Source of the DNA: Brevibacterium limosum
GTDB lineage: Bacteria; Actinomycetota; Actinomycetes; Actinomycetales; Brevibacteriaceae
Assembly (NCBI RefSeq): GCF_011617705.1
Contig: NZ_CP050154.1
Span: 3,658,001-3,722,000, forward strand
Reading direction: 5' to 3'
DNA: 64,000 nucleotides
How positions within the stretch are numbered: the stretch's first letter is position 1; the number at the start of each line of letters is the position of its first letter. The notes under the pieces are model-generated. The model did no database searches and was not told the origin of the DNA. It saw only the letters and a program-made list of their open reading frames with translations. This document shows positions 36,622 to 45,488 of the stretch, piece by piece. A program made the position numbers and the translations under genes.

Positions 36622-36960
36622 TCACTGCCGCCCGACGTAGTCCTGGTTCTGGGGAGGCAAGGCAGCAACCTGCGGGTGGTCAGTGCCGATGTTGCCGAGC
36701 TTCGCGGCACCTCCGGGTGAACCGAGGTCGTCGAAGAACTCGACGTTGTAGCTGTAATAGGCCTCCCATTCGTCCGGGACGTCGTCTTCGTAGAAGATCG
36801 CCTCGACGGGGCACACCGGTTCGCAGGCACCGCAGTCGATGCACTCATCGGGGTGGATGTAGAGGCAGCGTTCACCCTCGTAGATGCAGTCGACGGGGCA
36901 TTCGTCGACACAGGCCTTGTCCTTGACGTCCACACATGGCTGCGCGATCACATAGGTCAT
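36622..36960 (-). CDS. fdxA: Second 7Fe ferredoxin
   Basis: A 112-residue paralogue of the ferredoxin at 8531, with the same two cysteine sets (C-x7-C-x3-C-x3-C and DECIDCGACEPVCP) and nearly identical first ~70 residues. It lacks a neighbouring reductase or oxidoreductase gene and converges on pgm. It may be the general-purpose ferredoxin while the copy at 8531 serves sulfite reduction; that split is inference. ATG 36960 with GAGG upstream is preferred to GTG 36966. Confidence 0.93.
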   Translation of the reverse strand: MTYVIAQPCVDVKDKACVDECPVDCIYEGERCLYIHPDECIDCGACEPVCPVEAIFYEDDVPDEWEAYYSYNVEFFDDLGSPGGAAKLGNIGTDHPQVAALPPQNQDYVGRQ

Positions 36961-37566
36961 GAGCACCTCGATTCCTGGAGCTTCGTCACGTCCCTTCCAC
37001 AGTCGCCATAGGTCTATGCGCCGACCGCAGACTGGGACATCTCCACCATAGTCAGATGCGGCGGCCCGTCACATGATCTGCGTCACGCTCGCGCCCGTGG
37101 ATTCGTTTCCCGCCGAGGCGGTCGGGTTCGTGCACCTGCCCACTTCAGTCAGAGGTCACCGCCGGAGAGTCGCTCTCGCGCCCGAATGCTCGAGCCGCTC
37201 GGCGAGAGGCCGCGAAGAGAGGTGCGCCCTCGACGCGACGCCGCGAAGATCACGATCGCATATCGCCGAGCAATAGGAATCGTCGTAAACCCAGTCGGTC
37301 CCGAATGCCGACGGGCCCGAGAGCTCCCACGAAGCGACGTCGTCACCACCGGATTCGCACGCAAGAGCTGCTGCTGTAAACCGATCGCCCGCGCATCTGA
37401 GGCGCCACTGCCACACGATTGCAATGGTCCTGTCGTCGAGCTGTTATCGGTTCCGATTTCGTTCCCAGCGACCGTTGTCGCCGCCTCAGATTCGGTCGGG
37501 ATACTGGTCCTCGTCAACGGCATGCCACCTTGAGGTGACAGCACAGGAGAAGAAGGGATCGACACA
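36961..37566. other. 606-base region without a convincing gene
   Basis: Divergent promoters for the ferredoxin and the secreted protein should lie here. Minus frames at 37149-37658 and 37156-37416 are open but have no ribosome-binding site or known family. AGGAG at ~37543 belongs to the next gene. Confidence 0.4.
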
Positions 37567-38037
37567 ATGAAGTCCACCATCCGCAATCGCGCAGCAGCTC
37601 TGGGAATCGCGACCGTCGCCGGGCTCACCGGCGTCGGGCTCGCAACAGGACCGGCCATGGCCGCCGAGGCTTCTCTCGCGGACTCATCGAGTCAGTCAGC
37701 CGCCTCGGACGTCGGCACGCAGTCCATCTACTATCCGATCGAAGCCGGCAAGTATGCAGATGAACTCGTCATCGCCTGGGGCCAGGACAACACCGACCGA
37801 GTCGAAGCGTTTGCCACCGACGAAGTCGCCGAGAAACTGGCAGACCACGGCGATGAGAACGGTTCTCATTGGAGGAACTCCGGGGCGGAAGGCGCCGCGG
37901 GCACCACGTACATCACCTATCGGAACACAGAGACCGGCGAGAAGATGACGCTCGGCGTCTCCAACCAGGCCATCGGCGACCAGGACGAATGGGGTGCAGC
38001 ACCCCACGCTGTGTACAGGGTCGACTTCGACGGCTGA
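37567..38037 (+). CDS. Secreted hypothetical protein
   Basis: A 156-residue protein with a standard Sec signal: positive N-terminus, hydrophobic stretch from ~12 to 30, and a likely cleavage after AMA near residue 33. The mature part is ~120 residues, polar, with no cysteines; YYPIEAGKYADELVIAWGQD and TYITYRNTETGEKMTLGVSN are its most structured parts. No family recognised. A GGAGAAGAAGGG box precedes the ATG. A strong hairpin follows. Confidence 0.7.
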   Translation: MKSTIRNRAAALGIATVAGLTGVGLATGPAMAAEASLADSSSQSAASDVGTQSIYYPIEAGKYADELVIAWGQDNTDRVEAFATDEVAEKLADHGDENGSHWRNSGAEGAAGTTYITYRNTETGEKMTLGVSNQAIGDQDEWGAAPHAVYRVDFDG

Positions 38038-38104
38038 AGCGGCTGGACCGACAGTGAGACCGCCTCTACGAGGCGACCGATGAGAGGCGCTATCGACCCA
38101 GATG

Positions 38105-38147
38105 CACCGAGCCCCGCTCCAGGAAGCTTCTGGAGCGGGGCTCGGTG
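38105..38147. terminator. Perfect bidirectional hairpin between convergent genes
   Basis: Arms of 18 bases at 38105-38122 and 38130-38147 pair without mismatch around a 7-base loop. It lies between the secreted protein gene and the LCP gene, so it can stop both. No U-tract on either side. Confidence 0.85.
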
Positions 38148-38260
38148 TGCGACTCAGCGGATCTGGGCCGTCGCGGCTGCGGCGAGCCGCCTCGGCGAGG
38201 GATGCCCGGGGAAGGGCCGCCTCGGCGGAGGTGTCAGCGCTTCGCCGCCTCGGCGAGGTT

Positions 38261-39304
38261 TCAGAGGTGGGCCTCCGGGGCGTTCTGCACGTAGTCGGCC
38301 ACGGTGTCGTTCTTGAACGCGTCGCGGACCTTCTTCAGCTCATCCTCGTCGACATTGACGATCGACTGACCGTCCGGGGACGTGCCGACGCCGGCGACGG
38401 GGGCGGTGAAGAACTCGATGTCGCCGGGGCGGACGTCGCGCATATTGAACGCGGTCGAGGAGATGTACTTCGCGTCCATACCCGAGTCGACGTACATGTA
38501 CGGCGCGAAGTTCTTGACCATGTCCTGGATCTTCTTCGGGTTCGAAAGGGTGTCGGCCGAGATCATCTCGTTCGTCAGCCCGCGGATGAACGCCTGCTGA
38601 TTGCGCGCACGCTGGAAGTCGCCGTCCTGGAACTGCTTGCGCTCACGCACGAAGGTCAGCGCCTGATCGCCGTCGAGGACGTTCTCGCCCTGGGTGAAGG
38701 AGTAGCCGTTCTTCTCGAACGCCTGCTCGGAGTTCACGGTCACCCCGCCGAGGCTGTCGGTCAGAGCCTTGAACCCTTCGAAGTCGATGATCGCCACGTG
38801 ATCGAGGTCGGTGCCGATGAAGTCCGAAACCGTCGACACGGCGAGCGGCAGACCGCCGTAGGACAGGGCGGCGTTGATCTTCGACTTGCCGTGGCCGTCG
38901 ATGTCGACGTAGGTGTCGCGCGGGATCGACATGATCTGGACGTTGCCGCCGTCCTCGGGCAGGTGCATGACCATGATCGTGTCCGAGCGCAGTCCGCGCG
39001 AATCGTTGACGTCGACATCGCTCATCGGCTCGTCCGAGCCCAGCAGCAGAATGTTCGTGCCGTCGCCTTCCTTGCCGCCGGCGCTGTCCTTGCCGAAGAC
39101 CTGTTCGTCGCTGAGCTGGTTCGCGTTCTTGTCGAAGGACCGGCCGACGCTCCAGACGTAGAGCCCGATGCCGAGCACGCCGAGGATGACGATGATGAGC
39201 AGCGCGACGAGAACCTTGCGCCAGACGCGCTTCTTCTTGCGCGGTCGCTGCTGCTCGTCGGGCTGGTGGTCGAAGAGATCGTCGAAGGTGGTGTTGTCCG
39301 TCAT
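38261..39304 (-). CDS. LytR-CpsA-Psr (LCP) family wall-polymer ligase
   Basis: A membrane-anchored ligase that attaches lipid-linked polymers to peptidoglycan. In the 347-residue protein a Lys/Arg-rich cytoplasmic stretch (~20-29) precedes one transmembrane helix (~30-52). The extracellular LCP domain has NILLLGSDEP, RSDTIMVMHL, the arginine motif SIPRDTYVDI, INAALSYGG and FVRERKQFQDGDFQRARNQQ, all catalytic or pyrophosphate-contact signatures. ATG 39304 follows GGAG; ten upstream codons are rejected. No LytR_C domain is attached. It may act on the polymer exported by the ABC system at 24283. Confidence 0.9.
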   Translation of the reverse strand: MTDNTTFDDLFDHQPDEQQRPRKKKRVWRKVLVALLIIVILGVLGIGLYVWSVGRSFDKNANQLSDEQVFGKDSAGGKEGDGTNILLLGSDEPMSDVDVNDSRGLRSDTIMVMHLPEDGGNVQIMSIPRDTYVDIDGHGKSKINAALSYGGLPLAVSTVSDFIGTDLDHVAIIDFEGFKALTDSLGGVTVNSEQAFEKNGYSFTQGENVLDGDQALTFVRERKQFQDGDFQRARNQQAFIRGLTNEMISADTLSNPKKIQDMVKNFAPYMYVDSGMDAKYISSTAFNMRDVRPGDIEFFTAPVAGVGTSPDGQSIVNVDEDELKKVRDAFKNDTVADYVQNAPEAHL

Positions 39305-39495
39305 CGGCACTCCGGGGTCATGTCGGTGCGGCACTCACGCCGACGGGAAGGAAAATGCAATCTCGGCAATTATATAGCTTTTGTTACAAACCCCAGGACA
39401 CCTCGGCAGCACTGCCTCCCCGAGGTGAGGCGACTCACCAGTAATAGCGCAGGATTCGCCTGGCTGTCGCTCGGGGCGCTCGGTAGACTTTCCTG

Positions 39496-40737
39496 GTGTT
39501 CAACAACTATCGGGAAATTCTGTCGCTTCCCGGTGCTCTCAAGTTCTCCTTGGCCGGTCTCGTCGCCCGGATGCCCATCGCAGTGCTGGGGCTGGGCATC
39601 GTCCTCTTCATTCAGGGCGTGACCGGGTCATACGGCATGGCGGGCATCGTCTCCGCCGTCTACATGATCGTCCAGGCACTTGCCGGCCCCGGGATCGCCC
39701 GCCTCGTCGACCGCCTCGGTCAGGCGAAGGTCATGGTGCCCATCGTCATCACCCACCTCATCGCGTTGGCCCTGCTCATCGTCTCCGTGTACGAGGAATG
39801 GTGGACGGGATTCGTCTTCGTCTTCGCCGGCATCGGCGGCGCCACCGTCGGCTCCGTCGGTTCGCTCGTGCGCTCGCGGTGGTCGCATATCGTCGACACG
39901 CCGAAGAAGCTGCAGACCGCGTTCTCGTGGGAATCGGTCGCCGATGAGCTGATGTTCGTCTCCGGGCCGGTGCTGGCCACGGTGCTCGCAACAGCCGTGT
40001 GGCCGCCGGCGGGAATCATCCTCTCGATGATCACCGTCGGCGTCGGTTCGCTGCTGCTCTACATCCAGAAGTCGACCGAACCCCCGCCGGTGGAGCGGAC
40101 CACCGAGGCGAAGGGGCACGTGTTCTCGAACCCGGGCATCTTCGCAATCATCATCGTCAACATCTTCCTCGGCGTGAACTTCGGCGCCATCGACGTCATC
40201 GCCGTCGCGTTCGCCGACGAACTCGGCGTGAAGTCCACGGCCGGTGTGCTGCTGTCGTGCCTGGCGCTGGGATCGCTCATCTCCGGAGCGCTGTACGGGG
40301 CCAGGAACTGGCAGGCCGCCGTCCACCACCGCTACGGCATCGCGGTGGCCGGCCTGGCCGTGGGCGCCTACATGATGCTGCTGGCGAATTCGATGGTCAC
40401 CTACGGCATCATCCTGATCCTCGTCGGATCGGCGATCGCCCCGAGCCTCATCGGCGCGAACTCGGTCATCGAGCAGCTCGCTCCCCCACGCAGGCTCACC
40501 GAGGCGTTCGCCTGGCTGGGCACCTCGCTGGGCTTCGGCGTCGCCTTCGGATCGGCCGTCGCCGGCAACATCATCGACGCCTTCGATGCGAAGACCGCGA
40601 TGCTCCTGCCCGCCGGCTGCGCGGTGCTCGGAGCGATCATCGCGCTGTCGCTGCTGAAGCTTCTGAACCCTTCGCGCTCGAGCCACGAGGCCAGGCTGGA
40701 GAAGGATCGCCGGCGCGAGAAGGTTGTGGAGGCGTAA
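39496..40737 (+). CDS. MFS transporter
   Basis: A 413-residue protein with 12 hydrophobic segments, of a type common in actinobacteria next to no fixed partner. ARLVDRLGQAKVMVPIVITH is the loop-2/3 motif, and GSVGSLVRSRWSHIVDTPKK with a following SWESVADELMFVSGPVLATV is the conserved central part. The C-terminus is a charged tail. The GTG start at 39496 is chosen because it opens the conserved FNNYREIL-like N-terminus; no strong ribosome-binding site is seen, so it may be leaderless. Substrate unknown. Confidence 0.83.
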   Translation: MFNNYREILSLPGALKFSLAGLVARMPIAVLGLGIVLFIQGVTGSYGMAGIVSAVYMIVQALAGPGIARLVDRLGQAKVMVPIVITHLIALALLIVSVYEEWWTGFVFVFAGIGGATVGSVGSLVRSRWSHIVDTPKKLQTAFSWESVADELMFVSGPVLATVLATAVWPPAGIILSMITVGVGSLLLYIQKSTEPPPVERTTEAKGHVFSNPGIFAIIIVNIFLGVNFGAIDVIAVAFADELGVKSTAGVLLSCLALGSLISGALYGARNWQAAVHHRYGIAVAGLAVGAYMMLLANSMVTYGIILILVGSAIAPSLIGANSVIEQLAPPRRLTEAFAWLGTSLGFGVAFGSAVAGNIIDAFDAKTAMLLPAGCAVLGAIIALSLLKLLNPSRSSHEARLEKDRRREKVVEA

Positions 40738-41180
40738 AGGGCCGACGCGGTTGTCGCGGCGAGGGCGACGGGGTTGTTGCGGCGAGGGCGACGGGCGGTG
40801 TGGGCTTGGTCGCCGCCACTCACCCTGCCGTACAGAATTCTCCGGTAGATAAACGTTGATTTCCGACGCAGATTTCTACAGAAACCTCCCTCAGAATTCG
40901 AGCCGCACCGAGACCAGCTCCGGGCAGCGTCGAGATCACCCGCTGCCTCAGCGTCCCTCGCCGTTAGCGCTCTGCCCTCCCGCTATTCCGATACTGCACG
41001 GTCACTTGCGCATCCCTCACCTTTAGCGCGAAAACATCCCGTTGCAACAGGGTGTTTTACTGTTTGCGACGAGGGGTGCGCAAGCTCGGCGCCCATACCC
41101 GCCTCGAGGCTCGCTCGCTGCACTGCTCCACCGCCCCGCGATCGGTCCCGCCTGCGAACGACACTGCGAGCCACCTCGGC
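40738..41180. other. Intergenic region with a short tandem repeat
   Basis: At 40749-40792 a ~21-base GTTGTNGCGGCGAGGGCGAC unit occurs twice. The rest shows no gene, hairpin or known element. Confidence 0.5.
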
Positions 41181-41181
41181 G

Positions 41182-41251
41182 ATGTCAAAGATCATTGACA
41201 CACTGATGTCAAACATGTTTTACTTTTAGATGTAAAGAGAAGTTGACATCA
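41182..41251. promoter_or_regulatory. Operator array of TGTCAA/TTGACA boxes before the XRE gene
   Basis: TGTCAA (41183-41188) pairs with TTGACA (41195-41200), and TGATGTCAA (41204-41212) is an exact inverted match to TTGACATCA (41243-41251). The second pair brackets an AT-rich promoter-like stretch and ends ten bases before the ATG, as expected for autorepression by the XRE protein. Confidence 0.6.
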
Positions 41252-41260
41252 AGGAACGTC

Positions 41261-41473
41261 ATGGAAGTTCAGACCTCGGACCTCAAGCAGGTTCGCAAGG
41301 CTGCGGGGCTGACGCAGGCGCAGCTGGCCCAGCTCACCGGGGTGTCGCGGCAGACGATCATCGCGACCGAGCGCGGTGACTACGCCCCCAGCGTGTATCT
41401 GGCGCTGCGCATCGCCCGAGCCTTGAACACGACAGTCGAAGAGATCTTCTCGCTCCAGGAGGAATCCCCATGA
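41261..41473 (+). CDS. Small XRE/Cro-type HTH regulator
   Basis: A 70-residue protein that is almost entirely one helix-turn-helix domain (LKQVRKAAGLTQAQLAQLTG, then VSRQTIIATERGDYAPS). The form is that of YozG/PrtR-like regulators, which are usually paired with a membrane protein gene. ATG 41261 with AAGGA upstream is preferred over the TTG at 41243, which lies inside the operator. Its stop overlaps the next start as ATGA. Confidence 0.87.
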   Translation: MEVQTSDLKQVRKAAGLTQAQLAQLTGVSRQTIIATERGDYAPSVYLALRIARALNTTVEEIFSLQEESP

Positions 41474-42045
41474 ACAACGTCAGCGACAAGAAGAGCCGTC
41501 CCAACGAACTGGCCGACAGGATCGCCGGTTTCGATGACCCCTCGATGGGAGACGAACGCGAACGCGACGTCATTCTGCGTGCGTACACGTTGGGAGCCGT
41601 CGTCTCCACCTACGTGTTCTTCGCGCTCGGCCTCATCTTCGCCGTCCTCGGCGCGGGATTGTGGAGTGTGTTGATCGTCCTCGGATCCATCGTGACCAGC
41701 GGTGTCATCTCGGGGTATTGCAAGCGCGCGAACGTGGACTTCTCCATGGCTATGGCCCGTGTTTCGCCGAGGCGGCTGATCGTCGGCAACATCGTCGGAG
41801 CGGTGTTCGCGATCGTGTGGGTCGGTGCGATCGTCTTCCACATGAGTGAGGGCTATCCGCTCATCGATGCCGGCATGGGAGCAAGCGCCACACTCGGTGC
41901 CTCAACCAGCACCTATGCCATCGTGGTCGGCGCGGCCTTCGGATTCGTCATCACGATCACGATGATGACGATCTCTCGTACACGCAAGATCAAACAGGCC
42001 CGCGCCGAGGCGGCCGCCGCCGCTGAGATCGAAGACGAGGACTGA
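41470..42045 (+). CDS. Membrane protein partner of the XRE regulator
   Basis: A 191-residue protein with four hydrophobic segments (about 45-62, 65-82, 100-120 and 140-165) and a charged C-terminal tail rich in Ala and Glu. It is translationally coupled to the XRE gene. Such XRE plus small membrane protein pairs are widespread in Gram-positive bacteria, but their function is not known to me. No catalytic motif is visible. Confidence 0.7.
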   Translation: MNNVSDKKSRPNELADRIAGFDDPSMGDERERDVILRAYTLGAVVSTYVFFALGLIFAVLGAGLWSVLIVLGSIVTSGVISGYCKRANVDFSMAMARVSPRRLIVGNIVGAVFAIVWVGAIVFHMSEGYPLIDAGMGASATLGASTSTYAIVVGAAFGFVITITMMTISRTRKIKQARAEAAAAAEIEDED

Positions 42046-42233
42046 TTCGACTCAACGCTTGAGGCTCGGCAGTTGAGGGTCGGTGCTTGCCGCTCGGTGC
42101 TTGGGCATCCATCACCGATCGCAGCGAAACACTCCGGTCCGCCGGGGTGTTTCGCTGTCTGCGGTGTGGGATGCCGCCCTATTTCCCCTGCTACTCTTAA
42201 GACGCCGTGAATGCTTGTGAGGAGGTGGTACCC

Positions 42234-42284
42234 GTGAACGCAGTAACAAGGGTGCTCCCCTGCGGAGTCACGGTCGGACTGTAG
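42234..42284 (+). CDS. Candidate leader peptide of 16 residues
   Basis: GAGGAGG lies eight bases before a GTG that opens MNAVTRVLPCGVTVGL and a TAG stop. GGTGCTCCC (42251-42259) within it can pair with GGGAGCGCC (42292-42300) just beyond it, forming an attenuator-like stem. The ATG of the hydrolase is 48 bases past the stop, in the same frame. Translation or stalling here could control the hydrolase. Neither is proven. Confidence 0.45.
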   Translation: MNAVTRVLPCGVTVGL

Positions 42285-42332
42285 GTCGTCCGGGAGCGCC
42301 GATCATTCATCACACTCCCGAAAGGCACGACC

Positions 42333-43094
42333 ATGCATTTCACCACCGAACAGCACCTCGGCGAGGATCTCGTCGAACGGCGATTCCGCCTCTGCGATAT
42401 CCCGGGGATCCTGTGGACTCCCGCAACTGCGGATGCGGCGGATCCGGTTCCGATCATTCTTATGGGCCAGCCCGGCAGCATCGGCATGGAGCGCATGTAT
42501 CCGCGCCTAGCCGCTCGCGCGCGCGGTGCCGCCGCACACGGTTTTGCGTCGGCCTGCCTCGAGGCCCCCGGCTCGGGCGGGCGCCCGCCGCTTCCTGGGG
42601 TGGACCAGGCACGAGACCAGCTGCGCTCGGCTGTCTTTGCCGGTGAGAAACCCTCCGACGACGTCATCGATGCGCTCATCCTGCCGCTGGTCAACCAAGC
42701 AGTCCCGGAATGGCAGTCTGCGCTCGACGAACTCCTGCGGCTTCCCGAGATCGCCGACCGTGTCGGATTCTCCGGCGGGGTCATCGCCATCGCTGTGCGA
42801 TTGGCGGCTATTGACCCACGGATCGAAGCAGCCGGGCTCTTCGCCGGCAGCTACGTTCCCCAGTCGACCAAGGAAGAAGCCCGTCGGGTGACTATTCCGC
42901 TGCATGTCCTCCTGCAGTGGGATGACGAAGGCAATGACCGTGCGGCCGCTCTCGAACTCTTCGACGCCTTCGCCTCCAAGGAGAAGACGCTCTACGCCAA
43001 TATGGGCGGGCACACAGGAGTGCCGGATTTCGCGGGCGAGGATGCCGCCCGGTTCTTCACCCGGCACTTAAAGAGGGGAACAGAGTGCCCCTGA
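42333..43094 (+). CDS. Alpha/beta-hydrolase fold protein
   Basis: A 253-residue cytosolic hydrolase of the dienelactone hydrolase-like group. ILMGQPGSIGMERMYPRLAA contains the oxyanion strand, FSGGVIAIAVRLAA is in the nucleophile-elbow position but reads GFSGGVI rather than a clear GxSxG with a following small residue, and PLHVLLQWDDEGND with a late GGHTGVPDF supplies Asp and His. A GAAAGG box precedes the ATG. A short leader ORF lies upstream. Substrate unknown. Confidence 0.78.
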   Translation: MHFTTEQHLGEDLVERRFRLCDIPGILWTPATADAADPVPIILMGQPGSIGMERMYPRLAARARGAAAHGFASACLEAPGSGGRPPLPGVDQARDQLRSAVFAGEKPSDDVIDALILPLVNQAVPEWQSALDELLRLPEIADRVGFSGGVIAIAVRLAAIDPRIEAAGLFAGSYVPQSTKEEARRVTIPLHVLLQWDDEGNDRAAALELFDAFASKEKTLYANMGGHTGVPDFAGEDAARFFTRHLKRGTECP

Positions 43095-43126
43095 TTCGCT
43101 GACGCGCCGTCAACGTGATGGCGCGG

Positions 43127-43675
43127 TCAATCTGATGAAGCCTTCGGGGGTCGCCGATCCAATATGCCGGGGACCTTCGATCGGCTCCGAAGCATCTTCT
43201 CTGCCTGCGCATCGACGTACCGAGCTATCAAGTAGATGTCGCCGAGGTACCGCGCCGACGAACGACTGTAGACAGGCTCATGGTGAGCGACTCTATTTCG
43301 GAGGTCGTTGATTCGCTTGGCAGCAGCTTCGAGTTCAGATCGACTCCGTTGGTGCCGGGGCACTCCTTCGAAACCCGGTGAGACTTTCGGCCAGATCGTT
43401 GCGGAATAGTGCGAACTGAGGAGGAACCGCCAGAACCCGAAGGATAACTCGGCAATGACTTTTCCCGGTTTTTCAGGAGTCTCTCCATCTGTCGTTGCCC
43501 ACCGAACCGCAATCCTGATGTCTCTGTCGGCTTGCCTGGTAAACGGAAACTGCGAGTCCAAGTACCATCTGCCCTCATCACTCAACGGGTAGAGGCTGCT
43601 GTGAAAGACGTTGCGGAGGAACACTTCCACGTGTCCGATCAGCTCAAAATATGCAGCGCTGAGTGTCCACCAAGA
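43127..43675 (-). pseudogene. 5'-truncated Abi-like (abortive infection) gene
   Basis: The minus frame from 43675 downward reads WWTLSAAYFELIGHVEVFLR, which is the conserved end of the first part of Abi-like proteins. It continues through LSFGFWRFLLSSHYSATIWP and NDLRNRVAHHEPVYSR, the Abi signature with its RxxxxH-type motif. The usual first ~40 residues are missing: a TAA lies at 43676-43678. A start at 43630 would cut the domain further. The gene abuts the dld stop at 43694, so a deletion probably removed its beginning. A conserved HEPN-like RNase motif (RNRVAHHE) is intact. Confidence 0.65.
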
Positions 43676-43693
43676 TTATGGGATCCGAGATAT

Positions 43694-45400
43694 TTACGCC
43701 CACTCCTTCTTCGCAGACGTCTCGCCGACCCCGGCATTGAAGACGTTGTGCGGGTCGAGGTCCTTGAAGTGGGCTTCCATCTCCGGCGGCACGGGGTAGA
43801 GCCGACCGTAGTTGTGCTCGGCGGGCACGGCTGCACCGCGGGCCTCGAGCAGCTCGGTCATCTGCTTCTTCAGCGCCACCGGGTCGACGCCCTTCTTGGC
43901 CACATGGTCCTGGTGGAAGACGTGGCAGAAGAAGTGCCCGTAGTAGGAGCTGATGTGCAGCTGATCGGCGATCTCGTCGGGAAGCACTTCGAGCCAGTCC
44001 TCGTCGTCGCGGCGCAGCGCCACGTCGAAGGTGATCATGTCCGAGGAGTCCTCGCGGTTGAGGTTGAAATAGCGGGTCGCCGCACTCGCTGCACCGAAAC
44101 GATGCAGCATCGCGGACTGAGCCTCATCGCCGCTGCACACGAAATATTCACCGTCGTGGGCCGCCTCGGCGAAGAAATCGTCGAGGAATCGACCCATCCG
44201 CGCTTTCTCCTCGCCGCTGACGACGAGCAGCAGGTGGTGTTCGAACCGGTCGCGGTATTCGAGCATCCGCTTGGGCAGCTGCTGCGGCAACAGACCGAAC
44301 GCGTTCTGCGCGATCGTGTCGGCGACGGTCTCGCCGAAGAACGGCAGCTTCGCGAACACGCCGTTGGCCCAGTTCTTCAGCGCGAAGAGTCTGATCTGCT
44401 CCCGGCTGCCGGCGTGCTTGATCGAGACGAACGTGTCCTTGCCGTACTTCTCGGCGAGGTCGAAGGAGGGCCGGCCCATGTATTCGCCCGAGATCGGCAG
44501 CGGCATGTCCGAGGTCAGAATCGCCCGCCGCAGGTCTTCGAGCTCGGTCGGGCTGTTCGTCCCGACGTAGAAGGTCGTCGCGTCGTTCTCCTTCGGGAAG
44601 GTGCGGGTGCGCACGGCGAAGACCATGAGCTTGCCGGCCGAGCCGGAGGCTTCGAACAGGTAGTCGGAGTTCGCGTTGAACCGGGCGGGAGAGTCGACGA
44701 TCTTTCGGACCTGGGTCCCGTATTCGGTCTCCGTCGTGTCCTCGGGCGGAGCAGTGACCTCGGCCGGGTCCCAGTCACCGCGCTGGAGTCTGTCGAGGAG
44801 ATGCGCGGGGTCATCACCGAGCTCCACGCCGAGGTGGTTGACCAGTTGGAGTCGCCCCTCCTCGGTGACGCGGGCGAAGATGGCGTGCTTCGTGAACGCC
44901 GGGCCCTTGCGGATCTGGGATCCGCCGGAGTTGTTCGCGATCCCGCCGATGACCGAGGCCCCGATCGAAGATGAGCCGATGACCGAGTGCGGTTCGCGGC
45001 CGAACGGGGCGAGCGCCTCGTCGAGTTCGTACAGCGTCGATCCGGCCAAACAGATCGCTTCGCGGGCGTCGTTGATGAGGTAGATCTGGTTGACGCGCAG
45101 GGTCGAGATGATGACGATCTCGCGGTCGTAGTCCTGCGCACCGGGGCCGGAGCCGCCGGTCAGGCCGGTGTTGGCCGACTGCGGGATGACGATGAGGTCG
45201 TTGTCGACGCAGACCTGCAGGGCCCGCCACATGTCGACGAGGCTGCCCGGGCGCAGCACGGCCAGCACATTGCCGCCGCCGAAGCGGTTGCCCTTCGTAT
45301 AGGGTGCGGTCGCCCGCGTCGAGGTGAGCACGTGGCGTGGCCCCATGATGTCGATGAACGCATTGACGGCTGGTGACTGTTGGCGTGATGTGCCGGGCAT
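43694..45400 (-). CDS. dld: Quinone-dependent D-lactate dehydrogenase
   Basis: A membrane-associated FAD enzyme that oxidises D-lactate to pyruvate and passes electrons to quinone. The 568-residue length matches E. coli Dld (571). RFGGGNVLAVLRPGSLVDMW and VIPQSANTGLTGGSGP belong to the FAD_binding_4 domain, with SSIGASVIGGIANNSGGSQI after it. HISSYYGHFFCHVFHQDHVA, EHNYGRLYPVPPEM and DPHNVFNAGVG belong to the Dld-specific C-terminal part. ATG 45400 with AAGGA upstream is preferred to the TTG at 45454. Single gene. Confidence 0.92.
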   Translation of the reverse strand: MPGTSRQQSPAVNAFIDIMGPRHVLTSTRATAPYTKGNRFGGGNVLAVLRPGSLVDMWRALQVCVDNDLIVIPQSANTGLTGGSGPGAQDYDREIVIISTLRVNQIYLINDAREAICLAGSTLYELDEALAPFGREPHSVIGSSSIGASVIGGIANNSGGSQIRKGPAFTKHAIFARVTEEGRLQLVNHLGVELGDDPAHLLDRLQRGDWDPAEVTAPPEDTTETEYGTQVRKIVDSPARFNANSDYLFEASGSAGKLMVFAVRTRTFPKENDATTFYVGTNSPTELEDLRRAILTSDMPLPISGEYMGRPSFDLAEKYGKDTFVSIKHAGSREQIRLFALKNWANGVFAKLPFFGETVADTIAQNAFGLLPQQLPKRMLEYRDRFEHHLLLVVSGEEKARMGRFLDDFFAEAAHDGEYFVCSGDEAQSAMLHRFGAASAATRYFNLNREDSSDMITFDVALRRDDEDWLEVLPDEIADQLHISSYYGHFFCHVFHQDHVAKKGVDPVALKKQMTELLEARGAAVPAEHNYGRLYPVPPEMEAHFKDLDPHNVFNAGVGETSAKKEWA

Positions 45401-45488
45401 GTGGTCGATCCTTAGAGGTCGTTGGGAACTAGTGTCATCGTAGAACGTCGTCAACTTGCGCGACGAGGCTGTCCGCAGGGCTCAGGGC

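Noticed and set aside
37149-37658. Overlapping minus frames of 169 and 86 codons
   Set aside because: No ribosome-binding site, no family, and partial overlap with the signal peptide region of the secreted protein gene.
38102-39622. 506-codon plus-strand open frame
   Set aside because: It is the reverse of the LCP gene and crosses a terminator hairpin; the LCP frame has all family motifs.
42225-42260. Resemblance of AGTAACAAGG to the 3' end of 16S rRNA
   Set aside because: Only a short match; the surrounding sequence is not rRNA.
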